A stretch of 64,000 bases of DNA from Bryobacterales bacterium (lineage in GTDB: Bacteria; Acidobacteriota; Terriglobia; Bryobacterales; Bryobacteraceae): assembly GCA_019261985.1 (NCBI GenBank), contig JAFAQY010000091.1:1-64000 (forward strand). Direction: 5' to 3'. The notes below the pieces were generated by a model that searched no databases, was not told where the DNA came from, and saw only the letters and a list, made by a program, of their open reading frames with translations. The translations under genes were made by a program, and so were the position numbers. Below are positions 51,750 to 63,160 of this stretch, in pieces; within the stretch, counting starts at the first letter, position 1; every line of letters starts with the position of its first letter.

Positions 51750-52235
51750 TTAAAGCCGCAGCGCGGGCTCCGCGGATGTAGAGAATGTGGCAATGGTGGG
51801 TTTCACCAGGCGCTCGAAATCCGCGTAGGCCATCCGAATCAGCTCGTGGTGCGTTCCCGCGTTGAAGGCGATTTCCTTATCATGAGTGAGGCTCTCATCC
51901 ACGAAAACCCGCATTCCATAAAGCGGTCCGAACGGCGGCATAGCGCCGAGTTCGCACTCCGGAAAGTGATCGCGGAAATCGGTTTCGGATGCGAGGGCGA
52001 TGCGCGTTGCTCCGGCGGCTGCCTTAAGTAATGCGAGATCCACGTGATATGACGCGGGAAGAACGGCCATGGCCATCCCGCCCTCGATTTTGACAATTAC
52101 GGTTTTTGCCAGTTCCTGCCCTTTGACGTGAGCGAGGGAGGCGATTTCAAGCGCGGTGTACGCAGGTGAATGAGAGATCGTGACGTACTTGGCGTTGTGG
52201 CGATCCAAGAATTCGGTCAAATGTTGCGCGGGCAT
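51750..52235 (-). CDS. YbaK/ProX-type aminoacyl-tRNA deacylase
   Basis: 161 aa. The YbaK/EbsC fold shows in YVTISHSPAYTALEIASLAHVKGQELAKTVIVKIEGGMAMAVLPASYHVDLALLKAAAG, with the conserved Lys in ELAKTVIV, and GAMPPFGPLYGMRVFVDESL. These proteins hydrolyse mischarged tRNAs (for example Cys- or Ala-tRNAPro) in trans. Substrate specificity is not clear here. It is separated from the thioredoxin gene by a repeat array. Confidence 0.85.
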   Translation of the reverse strand: MPAQHLTEFLDRHNAKYVTISHSPAYTALEIASLAHVKGQELAKTVIVKIEGGMAMAVLPASYHVDLALLKAAAGATRIALASETDFRDHFPECELGAMPPFGPLYGMRVFVDESLTHDKEIAFNAGTHHELIRMAYADFERLVKPTIATFSTSAEPALRL

Positions 52236-52295
52236 GGTGACCTCCTATTCACTGGATGCGGTCGGCTTTTTAGCGTTCCGCGGGCGGAGGCGCTA

Positions 52296-52526
52296 GGGCT
52301 AGGGGCCGGGGGCCAGACGCCAGACGCCAGACGCCAGGCGCCAGACGCCAGGCGTGCCGTGAGGGCCGGATTGCGCCTGAGGCATTATTCGGCTTCCCGC
52401 GGCTTCCGTCAACCAGCTCGGCTCGCGGCGCGGCTCCGGCCCGCTGAGGCGCGAGCTGAACGCATGCGTTTCGGCGCCCGGCGTCTGGCGTCTGGCAACT
52501 GCCGTCTGGCGTCTGCCGTCCGCCCC
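52296..52526. repeat. Inverted tandem-repeat arrays framing a duplicated thioredoxin 3' end
   Basis: The left array (about 52303-52350) repeats GCCAGACGCC several times. The right array (about 52476-52520) repeats the inverse, GGCGTCTGGC. Between them, 52387-52459 copies the 3' end of the thioredoxin gene at 52537-52617: the first 31 bases are identical, then an eight- to nine-base gap and a few substitutions. On transcription the two arrays could pair into a long hairpin with the duplicated segment in the loop. Confidence 0.82.
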
Positions 52527-52979
52527 CTACGGCGCCATTCGGCTTCCCGCGGCTTCCGTCAACCAGCGGCGCATCTCGCTTCGCGGCGCGGCTCCGGCCC
52601 GCTGAAGCGCGGGCTGACCGTCCTGGAACACGATGAAGTTGGGAATCGATTGCACTCCGAACCGTGCGGCCAGCCGCGGATGGGCGTCCGTATCGACCTT
52701 CAGCACCAAAGCCTGGCCCCGCAATTCATTTGCGAGCGCGTGAACCTCCGGCGCCGCCATCCTGCATGGACCGCACCACGATGCCCAGAAGTCCACGAGG
52801 ACCGGCACCTTGGCTGATTGCACGACTTCATCGAACAACGCTTCATCGGACTCGACCGGCTCGCCGGCGGGGGCGAGTGCTGCCTTACAGTTGCCGCACC
52901 GCCCCGTATCCGCCAGATGCCGCCCCGGAATTCTGTTTTTCGTGCCGCAGGACCCGCAGACTGAGACAATTGAAGCCAC
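52527..52979 (-). CDS. Thioredoxin with N-terminal zinc ribbon (TrxC-like)
   Basis: The GTG at 52979 has GGAGAGG about nine bases upstream; the track start at 53048 is less likely. This gives 150 aa with a zinc ribbon (VCGSCGTKNRIP...CGNCK) and a thioredoxin fold with the active site FWASWCGPCRM, cis-Pro in QSIPNF. TrxC-type thioredoxins reduce protein disulfides in the cytoplasm. The end of the gene is duplicated in the downstream repeat array. Confidence 0.9.
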   Translation of the reverse strand: MASIVSVCGSCGTKNRIPGRHLADTGRCGNCKAALAPAGEPVESDEALFDEVVQSAKVPVLVDFWASWCGPCRMAAPEVHALANELRGQALVLKVDTDAHPRLAARFGVQSIPNFIVFQDGQPALQRAGAAPRSEMRRWLTEAAGSRMAP

Positions 52980-53052
52980 GTTAATCGTCCTCTCCGCTTT
53001 CAGTGTAGGCAATGCGATTGCCACGGTAGACTGTGTCTTCGGGCGCACGCGC

Positions 53053-53748
53053 GTGAATCATGCACTGGAGGTCGATCATTTATCTGTTCGCTTTGGCGAA
53101 CACCAGGTTCTCAAAGACCTTAGTTTCAATCTCGAGCACGGATCTTCTCTTGCCGTAATCGGGCCGAACGGCGCGGGCAAAACGGTCCTTTTTCAGGCCC
53201 TGATCGGGTCGGTTTCGTGCGAGGGGAATGTCCAATGGGCGCCGGATGTAAGTATCGGCTACGTCCCGCAAAAGCTGGATTTGGATCGGGACGTGCCGGT
53301 GGCGGGCACCGATTTTCTGAAGGCGCGCGCCAGCATCGCCCACGTATCCCAATCCTACATCGCGAGGGTGCTGGAACTGGTGGGGATTTCCGCGGAGGTC
53401 GCGCGAATTCCGATTGGCGAGTTATCGGGCGGACAGTTTCAGCGCCTGCTGATCGCGTTCGCGCTGTTGGGTAATCCCACCGTTCTTATGTTGGATGAGC
53501 CGACCGCGGGCATCGACGAGCCCGGACAGAAGCAATTAAACGAGCTGATAAACCGGCTGCAGGAGGAGCGCGGGCTTACCGTTCTCTTCATTTCGCACGA
53601 GCTTTCGGTTGTATATCGCTATGCCACGCACGTCCTGTGCCTCGGGCGGGGTACTACATGCTTCGGCTCGCCCCGCAAAATTCTAACCCCGCAACTGCTG
53701 CTCGACATCTACGGCTCGCCGGTCGATTATCACGTTCATGAGCACTGA
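53053..53748 (+). CDS. Metal-type ABC transporter ATP-binding protein (ZnuC/MntB-like)
   Basis: The GTG at 53053 gives VNHALEVDHLSVRFGEHQVLKDLSF and 231 aa; the track start at 52810 lies inside the thioredoxin gene. Walker A is GPNGAGKTVLF, the signature is LSGGQFQRLL, Walker B is VLMLDEPTAGID, and the H-loop is FISHELSVV. The group imports zinc or manganese. The permease gene overlaps its end by 11 bases. No periplasmic binding protein is next to the pair. Confidence 0.9.
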   Translation: MNHALEVDHLSVRFGEHQVLKDLSFNLEHGSSLAVIGPNGAGKTVLFQALIGSVSCEGNVQWAPDVSIGYVPQKLDLDRDVPVAGTDFLKARASIAHVSQSYIARVLELVGISAEVARIPIGELSGGQFQRLLIAFALLGNPTVLMLDEPTAGIDEPGQKQLNELINRLQEERGLTVLFISHELSVVYRYATHVLCLGRGTTCFGSPRKILTPQLLLDIYGSPVDYHVHEH

Positions 53749-54490
53749 GTACCTGCTGGTTTCAGTGGCCATGGCAGTGGCAGCGGGGCTGGTGGGCTGT
53801 TTCGCGGTGATGCGACGAATGGCGCTGGCGGCCGACGCTCTATCGCACGTTGCTCTGCCCGGGATAGGACTGGCGCTGGCGCTGCACGTTAATTCAGTTT
53901 TCGGCGCAGTGGCGATGCTCTTTTTCGGCGCCTTGCTGGTTTGGGCCATGGAGCGGAAAGCCCGGGTCGGCACGGAGACCGTGATCGGGGTGCTTTTTTC
54001 GGTGGCATTAGCGATCGGCAGCTTGATGACGTCCGGCGAGGACCTGATTGAAGCGCTGTTTGGCGGCACAGGAGCGCTGAGCAGGGTGGAAATCGCGTTT
54101 GGGCTCGCATCGGCCATCGCGGTTACGGTATTCATAATTACACAGCGAAATAAGTTGGTCGTGATTCTGGTTTCGCCGGACGTCGCGCGGACGGCGGGTA
54201 TCCAAGTTCGGCGGCTGAACCTGGTGTATCTCGAAATGTTCGCCCTAACGATCGCGTTGGGACTGCGATACCTCGGCGTTCTGCTGATGGGAGCGCTCAT
54301 CATTATTCCGGCCGCGACAGCTAAACGCCTGGCGAAAAATCTTACGGCGATGCTGTCGATCGCGGTTGGGGCCGCGGTGCTTTCAACGCTTGCTGGGACT
54401 TTTGTGGCGCAATCGCTCCATCGGGGGACGGGGCCGCTGATCGTTACGTTCGCCGCCGTACTTTTTCTTCTTAGCTTTGTCATTCGTTGA
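53738..54490 (+). CDS. Metal-type ABC transporter permease (ZnuB/MntC-like)
   Basis: 250 aa with about eight membrane segments, of the ABC-3 family. Conserved parts: VAAGLVGCFAVMRRMALAADALSHVALPGIGLAL, LFGGTGALSRVEIAF and RYLGVLLMGALIIIPAATAKRLAKNLTAML. It forms the channel for zinc or manganese import with the ATPase before it. The lack of an adjacent binding protein means metal identity cannot be inferred from context. Confidence 0.9.
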   Translation: MSTEYLLVSVAMAVAAGLVGCFAVMRRMALAADALSHVALPGIGLALALHVNSVFGAVAMLFFGALLVWAMERKARVGTETVIGVLFSVALAIGSLMTSGEDLIEALFGGTGALSRVEIAFGLASAIAVTVFIITQRNKLVVILVSPDVARTAGIQVRRLNLVYLEMFALTIALGLRYLGVLLMGALIIIPAATAKRLAKNLTAMLSIAVGAAVLSTLAGTFVAQSLHRGTGPLIVTFAAVLFLLSFVIR

Positions 54491-54560
54491 GGGCTTCCTC
54501 CCGGGCGCGGCGTCGAAAGGCCTCAGCGCGCCCGCTCGTGCTTAATTGTCAGAACCTCAC

Positions 54561-54610
54561 GTAACCGTTCAGGCGCGCTGAAGCGCGCCGCAGGCAGAGT
54601 CTGCCCCACA
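54561..54610 (-). repeat. Double-hairpin intergenic repeat, copy G (minus orientation)
   Basis: On the minus strand: TGTGGGGCAGACTCTGCCTG, then GGCGCGCT-TC-AGCGCGCC, then a right flank ending CGGTTAC. The second hairpin is perfect. The flanks at both ends match copy C, which shows that the conserved unit is longer than the hairpins. It lies just upstream of the aminotransferase gene. Confidence 0.85.
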
Positions 54611-54639
54611 GCGGGCGCGGGTTGTATCTTGAAAAGACA

Positions 54640-55950
54640 ATGACCAAGCAGGAAATCGTCCTCGCCAACCAAGAATGCCTGTTTCCTTCGGTTTTTCATT
54701 ACTACGCCGAGCCGCTGGTGCTTACGCGCGCGAAGGACCAGTATGTTTGGGATGCGGATGGGAACCGGTATCTGGATTTTTTCGGCGGCATCCTGACCGT
54801 CAGCGTTGGCCATTGCAACGAAAAAGTGAACCGCGCCGTGCATGAACAGGTGGATAAACTCCAGCATGTTTCGACGGTTTTTGCGACGGAGCCGCAGGCG
54901 GCGCTGGCGCGCAAGATCGCGGACATTGCCCCGGGGCGCGGGTGGAAATCGTTCTTCACATGCAGCGGCACCGAGGCGAATGAAACGGCTATTCTTGCCG
55001 CGCGTTGCTATACGGGCTCGACTGAAATCATCGCGCTCAGGCATTCTTATCACGGCCGGTCGGCACTGGCGATGGGCGTCACGGGTCACGCGAACTGGAA
55101 GGCAGGGCCGCCGGTTCAGCCCGGGATCGCGTTTGCGCATAACGCATATTGCTACCGCTGCCCTTTCGGCCTCGCTTATCCGAGCTGCGAAATCCGCTGC
55201 GCCCGGGACATTGAAGACTTGATCCGAACGACGACGAGCGGGCAGATCGCCGGGATGATCGCGGAACCGATACAGGGCGTCGGCGGCTTCATCACGCCGC
55301 CTGAAGAATATTTCCCAATCGTCGCGGACATCGTGCGCCGATACGGCGGCGTGTTCATCAGCGATGAGGTCCAAACCGCGTGGGGCCGAACCGGGCAGCG
55401 CTGGTGGGCCATCGAGCACTGGGGCGTCACGCCCGACATTATCACCAGCGCTAAGGGGCTGGCGAACGGATTCCCGATCGGACTCACCGCTGCTCGTCCG
55501 GAAGTCGCGGAGGGAATCAAAAAATTAACCATTTCCACATTCGGCGGCGGCCCAGTGCCAACGGCGGCCGCGAAGGCGGTGATCGATTTCATCGAAGATA
55601 ATAATCTCGCGATCAATGCGGCTGAGATGGGCGAATATCTCCGCGGCGGTCTTGAAGAGCTAAAGAGGAAATACCCGCTGATAGGCGACGTTCGCGGAAT
55701 GGGTTTGATGCAGGCGATGGAGCTGGTGCAGGACCAGAGCTCCAAGGCGCCCGCCGTCGCGGAGACAGCGCGGCTGATGGAAGCCGCGCGCGAGCGGCGC
55801 ATACTGATCGGCAAGGGCGGACTGCACGGCAACGTCATCCGCATCTCACCTCCGCTGAATATAAGCCGCAACGATATCGGGGATTTCTTGCACGCTCTCG
55901 ACGCGAGCCTTGCCCAGTTATGCGCGCCGGTTCTTCACGCAATCCGTTAG
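54640..55950 (+). CDS. Class III PLP-dependent aminotransferase (AGXT2-like)
   Basis: The ATG at 54640 (MTKQEIVLAN) gives 436 aa; a TTG 18 bases upstream is possible. PLP-binding residues: SGTEANETAIL, SDEVQTAWGRTG (Asp242) and ITSAKGLANGFPIG (Lys272). The layout resembles alanine-glyoxylate aminotransferase 2 and beta-aminoisobutyrate transaminases. The substrate cannot be fixed. It precedes a fused 2-oxoacid dehydrogenase E1 gene by 44 bases, which suggests use of the 2-oxoacid product. Confidence 0.87.
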   Translation: MTKQEIVLANQECLFPSVFHYYAEPLVLTRAKDQYVWDADGNRYLDFFGGILTVSVGHCNEKVNRAVHEQVDKLQHVSTVFATEPQAALARKIADIAPGRGWKSFFTCSGTEANETAILAARCYTGSTEIIALRHSYHGRSALAMGVTGHANWKAGPPVQPGIAFAHNAYCYRCPFGLAYPSCEIRCARDIEDLIRTTTSGQIAGMIAEPIQGVGGFITPPEEYFPIVADIVRRYGGVFISDEVQTAWGRTGQRWWAIEHWGVTPDIITSAKGLANGFPIGLTAARPEVAEGIKKLTISTFGGGPVPTAAAKAVIDFIEDNNLAINAAEMGEYLRGGLEELKRKYPLIGDVRGMGLMQAMELVQDQSSKAPAVAETARLMEAARERRILIGKGGLHGNVIRISPPLNISRNDIGDFLHALDASLAQLCAPVLHAIR

Positions 55951-55994
55951 TTCGTGGAGAGATTTGACGCTGCTAAACTGGCTATGGAAAATTA

Positions 55995-58088
55995 ATGGCA
56001 GCCATCACCGCGACCGGGCTCCACGGTGCCTCGACGCGCCTGGGGCGCGAGGATTTGCTCCGCGCTTATCGCATCATGTTTTTATCGCGGCGCATCGATG
56101 ACCGGGAAATCGTTCTCAAGCGTCAGAACAAGATTTTCTTCCAGATTAGCGGCGCGGGTCATGAAGCGATCCAGACCGCGGCGGGGTTTCATTTGCAGCC
56201 GGGCCACGATTGGTTTTTCCCTTACTATCGCGACCGCGCGTTGTGCCTTACTCTCGGCCTCACGGCCGAGCAAATGCTGCTGCAATCGGTGGGCGCCGAT
56301 AGCGACCCCAATTCCGGCGGGCGGCAGATGCCTTCGCACTGGAGCTCGTCGGGCCTGCATATTGTTTCGCCTTCTTCCGCCACCGGCACGCAGTTTTTGC
56401 CCGCCGTGGGCTGCGCTCAAGCGGGCCGTTTGCTGGATCCTTCGTCGGATGCAATCACCTTGGTCAGCACGGGCGACGGCGCCACTAGCGAGGGCGAATT
56501 CTGGGAGTCGCTGAATGCCGCCTGCCTGGAGCGTCTTGCGATCGTCTATTTGGTGCAAGACAACGGCTGGGCTATATCCGTTCCGGTGGAATGCCAGACT
56601 GCCGGCGGAAATATCGCGCAATTAGTGGAGCGCTTCCCCGGCCTTGAAGTGCTGGAGTGCGACGGGACTGATTTCGCCGCCTCCTACAATACGATGTCCG
56701 ACGCCATCGGACTGTGCCGCGGCCGGCGCACGCCCGTGCTCGTGCACGCCCTTTGCACGCGGCCTTACTCGCATTCCTTGTCGGATGACGAAAAGCTGTA
56801 CAAAACCGTCGCCGAACGCAAGGGCGAAGCCGCTCGCGACCCGATTGCGAAATTCCAGGAATGGCTGCTTTCCGAAGGCATGATCGATACCGAAGGCCTG
56901 GAGTACCTGCACCACGAAATTGATATTGAGGTGCAGCAGGCGACGCAGCACGCGCTCAAGGCCGCGCCGCCGCCCTCCGGCTCCGCGCTGCACTTTCTAT
57001 ATTCGGACCGCGTCGACCCCACCTCTGCCGAGTTCGCGGCCGAACCGCGCTTTTCGGGCGAGCCGCGCACCATGGTGGATGCGATTAACCGCACGCTGCA
57101 CGAAGAGATGCGGCGCAATGACAAAATCGTGGTGTTCGGCGAGGACGTGGCGGATTGCAGCCGCGAGCAGAACCTCGGGGAGGTGAAAGGCAAGGGTGGC
57201 GTCTTCAAAGCCACTCACGGGTTGCAGACGGCCTTCGGCTCGAAGCGGGTTTTCAATTCGCCGATTGCAGAAGCTGCGATAATCGGCCGCGCCGCGGGGA
57301 TGGCCACGCGGGGCCTTAAGCCGGTGGTGGAAATTCAGTTCTTCGATTACATCTGGCCGGCAATGATGCAGATTCGCGATGAGCTTGCAAGCCTGCGGTG
57401 GCGGTCCCACAACGGATTTTCCGCTCCGCTGGTGATTCGCGTGGCTATCGGCGGGTATCTGAATGGCGGCGCTGTTTATCACAGCCAGAGCGGCGAATCG
57501 ATTTTCACCCACATTCCCGGATTGCGGGTTGTGCTTCCTTCGACTTCGGCTGATGCTTGCGGGCTGCTGCGGACCGCGATCCGGTGCGACGATCCGGTGA
57601 TGTTTCTGGAGCACAAAAAGCTGTATCGCGAGGCTTACAATCGCTCGCCGCATCCGGGGCCGGACTATACGATCCCGTTCGGCAAAGCGAATATTGTGAA
57701 GCAAGGGTCGGGGCTCACCATCGTGACCTTCGGCGCGCTGGTGCAGAAATCACTGCAGGCCGCGATTCAAATGGAGCAAAAGTACCCCGACCGGACCGTG
57801 GAAGTGATCGACCTGCGCTCGCTTTCGCCCTACGATTGGGAGGCGATCCGAGCATCGGTGGAAAAAACCAATCGCGTGATGGTGGTTCACGAAGACTGCC
57901 TATCCTGGGGCTACGGCGCAGAAATCGCAGCCCGCATCGCGAGCGAGCTTTTCTCTTCACTGGATGCTCCGGTGGGTCGTGTCGCCGCGGTCGACACATG
58001 GATCGCCTACCATCCACAACTTGAGCACGAGATCCTGCCGCAAGTGGAAAATATCGCGGCGGAGGCGGACCGGCTGCTGTCTTATTAG
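55995..58088 (+). CDS. 2-oxoacid dehydrogenase E1, fused alpha-beta (branched-chain type)
   Basis: 697 aa. The first 350 residues are an E1 alpha ([40 protein letters not shown], ThDP motif [17 protein letters not shown] to DNGWAISVP at 160-195). A linker leads into an E1 beta ([71 protein letters not shown]). Fusion of alpha and beta occurs in several phyla. The best match by motif is branched-chain 2-oxoacid dehydrogenase, which uses an E2 and E3 not present here. It is preceded by an aminotransferase gene. Confidence 0.9.
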   Translation: MAAITATGLHGASTRLGREDLLRAYRIMFLSRRIDDREIVLKRQNKIFFQISGAGHEAIQTAAGFHLQPGHDWFFPYYRDRALCLTLGLTAEQMLLQSVGADSDPNSGGRQMPSHWSSSGLHIVSPSSATGTQFLPAVGCAQAGRLLDPSSDAITLVSTGDGATSEGEFWESLNAACLERLAIVYLVQDNGWAISVPVECQTAGGNIAQLVERFPGLEVLECDGTDFAASYNTMSDAIGLCRGRRTPVLVHALCTRPYSHSLSDDEKLYKTVAERKGEAARDPIAKFQEWLLSEGMIDTEGLEYLHHEIDIEVQQATQHALKAAPPPSGSALHFLYSDRVDPTSAEFAAEPRFSGEPRTMVDAINRTLHEEMRRNDKIVVFGEDVADCSREQNLGEVKGKGGVFKATHGLQTAFGSKRVFNSPIAEAAIIGRAAGMATRGLKPVVEIQFFDYIWPAMMQIRDELASLRWRSHNGFSAPLVIRVAIGGYLNGGAVYHSQSGESIFTHIPGLRVVLPSTSADACGLLRTAIRCDDPVMFLEHKKLYREAYNRSPHPGPDYTIPFGKANIVKQGSGLTIVTFGALVQKSLQAAIQMEQKYPDRTVEVIDLRSLSPYDWEAIRASVEKTNRVMVVHEDCLSWGYGAEIAARIASELFSSLDAPVGRVAAVDTWIAYHPQLEHEILPQVENIAAEADRLLSY

Positions 58089-58263
58089 CTCGAGTAGAGC
58101 GTATGGACGGACATGGTCGATGCAATCTCTCGTTCAGATGAAAATCGTTGACGGCGTACGGAGTGAATTGAACTCCACGGAAAGGTAAATGACCGCTTAA
58201 AAGTAGACACAGGGCTTTAAGCTCGAAACGCCTCAACGCGCGACAGCCCCGTGGCGGACGAGA
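58089..58263. other. Convergent intergenic spacer
   Basis: 175 bases between the E1 gene and the convergent tannase-family gene. No hairpin with a U-tract, no repeat of the double-hairpin family and no plausible gene were seen. Confidence 0.5.
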
Positions 58264-59850
58264 TTAACGTGCGGTAGCGTTCAAGGCGCATGCGAAATTC
58301 TCCGCGACATTCGGATCGCCAGCGCCGCGATAATGGGCCGTTTGCGGATACGGGCATAGCGGGCGTGTCAGGGTCTTCGTGGAATCATCGACGGCTCTGC
58401 CCGATCCGACAAGTTTGGCCGGCGCCGCATCTTGCTCGACCCAGGCCTCAAGAGCCGAGAGGATATTGTGATCGGCGTCGATACGCGCGGAATTGACGCC
58501 ATTGCCGAAATCATTTGGGCCGATGCCGCCGCCGCAGTGCGCCATCCCGGGAACCAGAAACAGGCGATAAAAATCCATTGGGTCGGTCTTCTCACGCCGG
58601 CCATCCGGCAAGCGGCCGAGGAACGCACGCACGCTTTCGTAATACTCAATGGAACTCAACGGCGAAATGGCTGCGTCGCCCCAGCCGTGATACTGAATCA
58701 GCTTACCGCCGTTATCGCGAAATGAACGCAGGTCGGGATTGGTGGCATTCAGCACCGGTCCGGCCTTGGCGTCGCCGAACTCGACATCGGTATCGAAATT
58801 GAGCGTGCGGAAATCCCAGTTCGATTGCTCAAAGACGGCCTGCCCGTAATACGAATTTCCAAAACTCGCCTGTAGGGCTGGAATCCAGGTCGCCCAGCCG
58901 CCCGGAACAGCCTCGGTGCCCATGGGCCATCCCGGGAAAACTTGTTTGCCGGTGCGAGGATTCTTAGCTCCGCTATAAATCTTCCGCAATGCCGCGACCT
59001 GCCCTTCTGTGAGACAGTCGGATCCATCGCCCGCTTTGCAAAGCAATGAAGCCGGATCGAAGTTACAAGCCCGCGGATCTTCGAGGAGTCCGTCTTTCAC
59101 TCCATCCGACGCATCGCACTGGGCTACCACCGCCTTCTGAATGACAGGTAGCTTCGCGGGCGGGATGGGTGTTTCCGCCAGCGCCTGCTCATTCCATACG
59201 AAACCGGTAAATAAATGGGACCAGTTGTTTGCGGGCGCTCCGGCAATGATACCGTCGAAATCCTCCGGGTAGCGCTGCGCTTCCATCAGAGCTTCGCGTC
59301 CGCCATCGGAGCAGCCGGTGAAATAACTGCGCTCCGCATCGCGGCCGAAAAAGGCGCGCACGATGGCCTTTGCCTGGACGCTGGTTTCGTGAACGGCGCG
59401 ATAGCCGAAATCGATCAGCTTTTCCGGGTGGCCTATGGCCCAGGAAGCGCCTGGCGCAGCGGTGGTGTGGCCGTCGTCGGTCGCGGCGACTGCGTACCCT
59501 CGCCGCAGTGGACCGGCGGCGGAGCCTTGATTGATCTGCCCGGCCCAACCCCCGTTGCCTACTTGCAGATACTTTCCGTTCCAGCCGGAGACAGGAAGCC
59601 AAACCTGTAATCGAATCTCCGAGTCTTTCGATGGGCGCGCGATCGCTTGCACTTCGCAATGGGCGGGAGCGACAAGGGCAGCGCCATTCCCCACACCTGC
59701 CGGTGGCGCCGGCCCTTCGGGAACATCCACGGCAGAGGTAATCGTGGTATGCGGCAGGGTAATAGCTGAGAGGCTGGAACACGGCTGTTCAGCAAGTAGC
59801 GGCGGGATTGCCGCAAAGAGCAGCGCGGCGGCCAAAAGGCGAGTAGGCAT
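58264..59850 (-). CDS. Secreted tannase/feruloyl esterase-family protein
   Basis: 528 aa with a signal peptide (RLLAAALLFAAIPPLLA). The serine motif is FTGCSDGGREAL (Ser181), flanked by YAVAATDDGHTT before it, and the late Asp and His sit in HGWGDAAISPLSS and GMAHCGGGIGPNDFG. The CS-D-HC arrangement (Cys180 next to the Ser, Cys next to the His) is the disulfide-linked hallmark of this family. It should hydrolyse esters of plant phenolics such as gallate or ferulate, or related esters. Divergent from the leuA remnant. Confidence 0.9.
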   Translation of the reverse strand: MPTRLLAAALLFAAIPPLLAEQPCSSLSAITLPHTTITSAVDVPEGPAPPAGVGNGAALVAPAHCEVQAIARPSKDSEIRLQVWLPVSGWNGKYLQVGNGGWAGQINQGSAAGPLRRGYAVAATDDGHTTAAPGASWAIGHPEKLIDFGYRAVHETSVQAKAIVRAFFGRDAERSYFTGCSDGGREALMEAQRYPEDFDGIIAGAPANNWSHLFTGFVWNEQALAETPIPPAKLPVIQKAVVAQCDASDGVKDGLLEDPRACNFDPASLLCKAGDGSDCLTEGQVAALRKIYSGAKNPRTGKQVFPGWPMGTEAVPGGWATWIPALQASFGNSYYGQAVFEQSNWDFRTLNFDTDVEFGDAKAGPVLNATNPDLRSFRDNGGKLIQYHGWGDAAISPLSSIEYYESVRAFLGRLPDGRREKTDPMDFYRLFLVPGMAHCGGGIGPNDFGNGVNSARIDADHNILSALEAWVEQDAAPAKLVGSGRAVDDSTKTLTRPLCPYPQTAHYRGAGDPNVAENFACALNATAR

Positions 59851-59878
59851 GACGAATCTCCTCGAGATTTTTTCAACT

Positions 59879-59905
59879 GCCGCCGGCGATGTGAGCCGGC
59901 GCTAC
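59879..59905 (-). repeat. Short GC-rich hairpin
   Basis: On the minus strand GCGCCGGC-TCACATC-GCCGGCGGC folds into a strong stem. It does not share the loop or flanks of the double-hairpin family and may be a separate repeat. It is located in the spacer between the esterase and the leuA remnant. Confidence 0.55.
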
Positions 59906-59976
59906 TTGCGAAGCGGTCCAGGGGTCTTAATTCCCGGGCTTCCCATATTCCTCTTCGCTCCTCCCGACTATACTAG

Positions 59977-61895
<1,919 letters not shown>

Positions 61896-61939
61896 AGGAA
61901 GGAAATATCTAGTTTATCAGAGGGTTGCATGGTGCCCGA

Positions 61940-63160
61940 TCATCCGATCGTCGACTTCCCGCCCACGAAGCGCCGCAGCGGCTCCGGAACTGTCAGGCCG
62001 CCGCTGCCGGTTTGGTTGTTTTCCATGATGGCGAGCATGGCGCGATCGGTGATCATGGTGGCGGAGATGGTGTAGGGGAAGAAGGTCTTGTTGCCATCCT
62101 TCGCCTTCATGCCCAGCCGGCGGCTTTGGTAATCGAGCAGATTGGTGTTGGACTGGGTTTCCCGATATCCTCCAAATGCTGAAAACCAGCCTTCGACGTC
62201 GTACTTTTTGTAGCCAGGCGCGCCCATGTCGCCCGTGCAGACGCGTACCACGCGATAGGGAATGCCCAAGGCTTCCATAATCTGTTTCTCATTCAAAAGG
62301 CACTGCTCGTGCCAGTGCTCGGATTCTTCGGGACGACAGATGACGATTTGTTCGACCTTATGAAACTGATGGAGGCGAAATGCGCCGCGCGATTCTTTTC
62401 CGTACGAGCCGGCTTCCGTACGAAAGCAGGGGGTGAAAGCGGTATAAAGCAGCGGGAGCGAGGACGCGGGTATCGTTTCGCCCATGTGATACCCAAGCAG
62501 AGTTTGCTCGGAAGTTCCGATCAGGCACAGATCTTCGTTTTCGATTTTGTAGATGTCGTCTTTAAAGAAGGGCAGGTAGCCGGTGCCGAATAACGTCTCC
62601 TGTTTGGTTACGACGGGCGTGAACATCGGCAGAAAGCCTTTCGAGCCCAGCATCTCTAGCGCGATGCTAAAAATTCCCCATAACATCCTGGCGCCATCGC
62701 CTCGCCAGTAAGTGAATCCCGAGCCGGCAACATTCGCCGCGTGTTTTATATCGAGGATGTCCAACCGCGCGCCGATCGCGTCGTGAGCCTCGGGTTTGAA
62801 ATTGAACGTGGGGATTTGGCCGCATCTTTCAAGCTCGACGTTATCGGAATCGGTCTTGCCCTCGGGGGTATCCGGCGCGAGCAAATTGGGGAGGCGAGCC
62901 CACAAATAATCGCGCTCCGATCGTACCTCGGCTTCTTTTTGTCCCAGCTGGGCGATTTCATCGCGAATTTGCACAGCGCGTTCGCGATCCCCGCCCGCGA
63001 TCTGTTTGCGCTGGTGGCGGAGCTCCTCGAGCTTCGTCAGCGTGGCGCGCAACTCGGTATCCAGCGCCAGCAATTTGTCCACATCCACGTCCGACCCGCG
63101 CTTTACACACAACTCGCGTATCATGTCCGGCTGCTTCCGGACGAGTTCGAAATCAATCAT
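61940..63160 (-). CDS. serS: Seryl-tRNA synthetase
   Basis: 406 aa. The N-terminal tRNA-binding coiled coil (VDVDKLLALDTELRATLTKLEELRHQRKQIAGGDRERAVQIRDEIAQLGQ) is followed by the class II catalytic core: motif 2 FRTEAGSYGKESRGAFRLHQFHKVEQIVIC and motif 3 NKTFFPYTISATMITDRAMLAIMEN. Length is a little below the usual 420-430. Its start overlaps the stop of the membrane fusion protein gene by four bases. Confidence 0.96.
   Translation of the reverse strand: MIDFELVRKQPDMIRELCVKRGSDVDVDKLLALDTELRATLTKLEELRHQRKQIAGGDRERAVQIRDEIAQLGQKEAEVRSERDYLWARLPNLLAPDTPEGKTDSDNVELERCGQIPTFNFKPEAHDAIGARLDILDIKHAANVAGSGFTYWRGDGARMLWGIFSIALEMLGSKGFLPMFTPVVTKQETLFGTGYLPFFKDDIYKIENEDLCLIGTSEQTLLGYHMGETIPASSLPLLYTAFTPCFRTEAGSYGKESRGAFRLHQFHKVEQIVICRPEESEHWHEQCLLNEKQIMEALGIPYRVVRVCTGDMGAPGYKKYDVEGWFSAFGGYRETQSNTNLLDYQSRRLGMKAKDGNKTFFPYTISATMITDRAMLAIMENNQTGSGGLTVPEPLRRFVGGKSTIG

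Noticed and set aside
52300-52350. CRISPR-like short repeats
   Set aside because: Units of about 10 bases are contiguous with no unique spacers, and there are no cas genes. It is a simple tandem array.
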